Source: Gordionus sp. m RMFG-2023 (taxonomy: Eukaryota > Nematomorpha > Gordioida > Chordodea > Parachordodidae). Taken from it: a stretch of DNA of 64,000 nucleotides. Of this stretch, positions 61,346 through 64,000 are shown in pieces (within the stretch, counting starts at the first letter, position 1; each line of letters starts with the position of its first letter). The translations under genes and the position numbers were made by a program. The DNA lies in contig NC_088778.1 in assembly GCF_954871325.1 (NCBI RefSeq), positions 12,099,882 through 12,163,881 on the forward strand, written 5' to 3'. The notes under the pieces are model-generated. The model worked only from the letters and a program-made list of their open reading frames with translations, did not search any database and had not been told where the DNA came from.

Positions 61346-61845
61346 TCTCTGATTTTTATTAAAGCAGCACTATCGTATATGATTTTAATTATGAATATTA
61401 TTTATTAAAATTTCACTTGTTGAAATATTGTTTATTTATAAAATTGAAAAAAAATTAATTTATTTTATAAAGAATATACAAAAATCATAATCAATTTTTG
61501 AATATATTATTTGAAAGTGCATTAATATATTTTCTAATGACTAGTTTCGTTATTGATGGCTCAAAGCTTTAATTTTTTATAGTTCGGGATTTATATTCTT
61601 TAGAATGATGCCTTTGAATATCCCTGTCCAAATTATCTCCATGGTCACCTATAAATATGATTTTGCGCTTATCTATAAGGCTGAAGTAAAAAAAGGAACG
61701 GCCTGGTTTAACTCTGGTACGGATTCAATCTTTTCTATAGGGAAATAAATTTTTATATATTATCAACATGAATACATATATTGTAAAATAATGATATTGA
61801 TAAACTAATAAGAATTCACGATCAATTTGTAAAGCCATATCATAC
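61346..61845. other. no gene seen
   Basis: AT-rich spacer ahead of the terminal repeat family copy. Confidence 0.45.
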
Positions 61846-61853
61846 GGATATTA

Positions 61854-63682
61854 GTGGCGTCACTAGAGGGGGAAGGCGCAGGGGCTCTAGCCCTCTGAAA
61901 AATTTGAATAGCCCCCTGAAGCAAAAAATTTTTTTAAATGGAATCTTAACCCCTTGAACTAAAAATAAATTTTTTTGATTGCCCCCTGCAATTTCTTTTA
62001 TAATTCTATTAAGTAATATATAGATTTAATTTTTTTATTTAAAAATTAATAAGACTGTCTAAATATTTATTAAATGAATACTAATTTAAATATTAGATTA
62101 GATTATAACATATAAATTATATTTTCACTATGTCAGCTTGCAATCAAATTCTGTGTTAAAAATAGAATATCAATATCACTCACTAAGTATTAATTTAGCA
62201 TTAATAGTTGAAGCTTAATTGACTATTATTATTAAATTATTATATAACCCTTATTAAATAAATATAATCATTAATTGATAACTAAAAAATTTAATATTGT
62301 AATTAGCCGAGTTCAAAATGACTAATCAACTGTATATTTATTTTTAAATTTTATTATCATACCTATTCCTCAAGTTCCAAATAAGTATAAGAGATTTCTT
62401 TATAAAAATAAGTAATTAGACATATAGGTTTATAAAATATTAGATAAAATGCCACTTTTATAGACGTATTTGACAGTTATATAATATATTACAGTTAATA
62501 TTATAATGAATTTTACTAATAAATGCTTTTGATAATAAATATAGTAACAATTAGTATTTAACGCCATCTATTTAGTTATAAATAATTTTAAAATTAAACA
62601 TTTTATTATTCATCCTAGAATAGATGTAATAAATTTGATATCTTATCTTCTCTTTTTTACGTATTTTTAGGAAAGCTATTTTTTTCTTTATCGAAAAACA
62701 GTTTTGAGTTAAATTTTTAATACAAGTATATTTGATATTATTACAAACTACTATTATTTTAAGATATAATATACCTACTAGAGGTGGTGCGATAATATAT
62801 AAAATCTTAATTGTTTCATCATATCATTCTGGTCTTTTTTATAGTTAGAAAATATTTCATCTATAATTAAGCATCCTTGCCGTTTAAATAACTCCAGGCT
62901 TCAATATATTTGCATAATTATTTCTTCCAAAGATTTTTAATGTTTTTATTTTATTAATTATCCAACATAATAAATTCTGATATTAGTTTACATCGTGAGT
63001 GTCATGGCTATTACTGCAAATTAACCAGCATCTATTATTTGTGTTGCTATGTAATTTAAGATTATTACTACAGCTGCTGAGCTGAGAGCAGATAGCATAT
63101 TTAGATAAACAATAATTCAATGTGTAGTCGTTTATATATCATTTAAAATGGAAGATAATCTTTTAGAAATTTAATATCTCACAATAATTTTCTCGATTAC
63201 TTATCTAGCTTCCATCATGTCATCTAAAAGGAAGCTCTAACCACCATATAGTTTTATGATTTGGATTGGTCGTTTATTCTACTTCAAGAATTGTTGATTT
63301 GGTTTAAGCCTATAAATTTTTCCTCATTAGTCCATTCTATAAGCCATTGTCTAAAATAGTAACAGAGAGTTATATTAGTTTGATAACCTTTTGTCAATGT
63401 AAGTTGCTAAGAATTATATTATTGCATTATGTGGTATTTACGAAAATATTTAATACTGTAATAAATAGATTTTGTATTAAAAAATATTATTTTTAGAAAT
63501 GTCTTGTATTGTTTTAATTATTTATATGCTAGTTTATTTTGTATGCATAATATAATAAAGGACAAAATATGAAAGTCAGAATAATTGTTCAGAGTTAAAA
63601 TTTAAACCCCCCCCCCCCCCAAAAAAAAAAATTTTTTTTTAGTTAAGCCCCCTGAGATTGTAAAGGCTAGCGACCCCCTGAT
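61854..63682 (+). mobile_element. 1.8 kb non-autonomous hAT-like element with target duplication
   Basis: Flanked by a perfect 8-base duplication GGATATTA (61846-61853, 63683-63690). It begins GTGGCGTCACTAG; the right end read inward is CAGGGGGTCGCTAGCC, an imperfect inverted repeat. It aligns with 1848-4288 over its whole length apart from about 490 bases missing here. It has no transposase frame. A C10/A9 run near 63607 lies where the longer copy has CCGGCCGAAGGCCCG. Confidence 0.75.
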
Positions 63683-63853
63683 GGATATTATTAGTATAAA
63701 GACTTACAATTCCTCACATCTAGGAAGTAATATAAAAAATAGATTTGAGCACCTTTGCAAATATTTGCATTTCAAGACAACACAAGTCTATTTTTGATAA
63801 TAAAAGCTTCAACAATACTAATGCTTCTTAATATACTCTAATGCCAAAATTTA

Positions 63854-64000
63854 TAATGGGCCATTCCACGTCAAATCGATCACAATTCGGCCAACCCCTT
63901 TTAAAATTGTTAAATTCTGGAATTATTTAGATAGGTAAAAGAGTGAGAAAGTCGTTTATTTTAGCTCGATAGCACACCTGGTTCTCGAGATATAGTGGCT
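63854..64000 (+). mobile_element. start of a second long-inverted-repeat element
   Basis: From GGGCCATTCCACGTCAAATC to the end of the window the sequence follows the terminal repeat of the element at 39391-41366 (TTTTAAAATTGTTAA, TTTAGCTCG, CTCGAGATATAG). The rest lies outside the window. Confidence 0.75.

Overview
The window is strongly AT-rich animal DNA, probably from an invertebrate. The clearest host gene is a YY1/pho-type zinc-finger factor, which is an animal family. Host introns that can be placed by exon homology are mostly very short (41-54 bases, a few of 74-326), with GT...AG ends. Two host genes have AATAAA signals overlapping or just after the stop codon, so genes are compact while the DNA between them is mostly transposon debris. 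I cannot name the species.

Host genes: (1) mL49 (MRPL49, mitochondrial large-subunit ribosomal protein) on the minus strand at 13332-14293, five exons, 197 residues. (2) A carbohydrate sulfotransferase of the Gal/GalNAc/GlcNAc 6-O type on the minus strand at 36925-38073. (3) A complete five-exon YY1 orthologue on the plus strand at 55323-56757, with REPO segment and four C2H2 fingers. (4) Two weaker multi-exon candidates of unknown function, at 50833-51125 (+) and 51984-52363 (-). No tRNA, rRNA or CRISPR was seen.

Mobile DNA, left to right: relatives of one hAT-like family at 1-1146, 1848-4288 and 61854-63682; a 2.2 kb hAT with matching 8-base target duplications at 4648-6838; two copies of a LINE tail (about 6948-7466 and 29076-30264); a nest at 14404-24672 in which a 1.1 kb hAT sits inside a Ty3/Gypsy (Mag-like) LTR element, which sits inside one arm of a large inverted duplication of a THAP/P-element-like transposon, right beside the start of mL49; several short hAT-type MITEs with recoverable 8-base duplications (9652, 26341, 32896, 34725, 35901, 53940); PIF/Harbinger debris at 28.5-29.0 kb; a long-inverted-repeat element at 39391-41366 whose sister copy begins at the window's right edge; a hobo-like hAT at 48017-49735 with GC-rich subterminal arrays; and a second Gypsy fossil at 49.8-50.7 kb.

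Tandem arrays are present at 15.0 kb, 16.8 kb, 42.0 kb, 46.1 kb (two nearly identical 159-base units), 48.5 kb and 51.3-51.9 kb (four units of about 145 bases). The most unusual points are a separate zinc-knuckle reading frame downstream of integrase in the LTR element, the three-level nest beside mL49, the 159-base duplication, and the long-inverted-repeat element carrying an unassigned reading frame.
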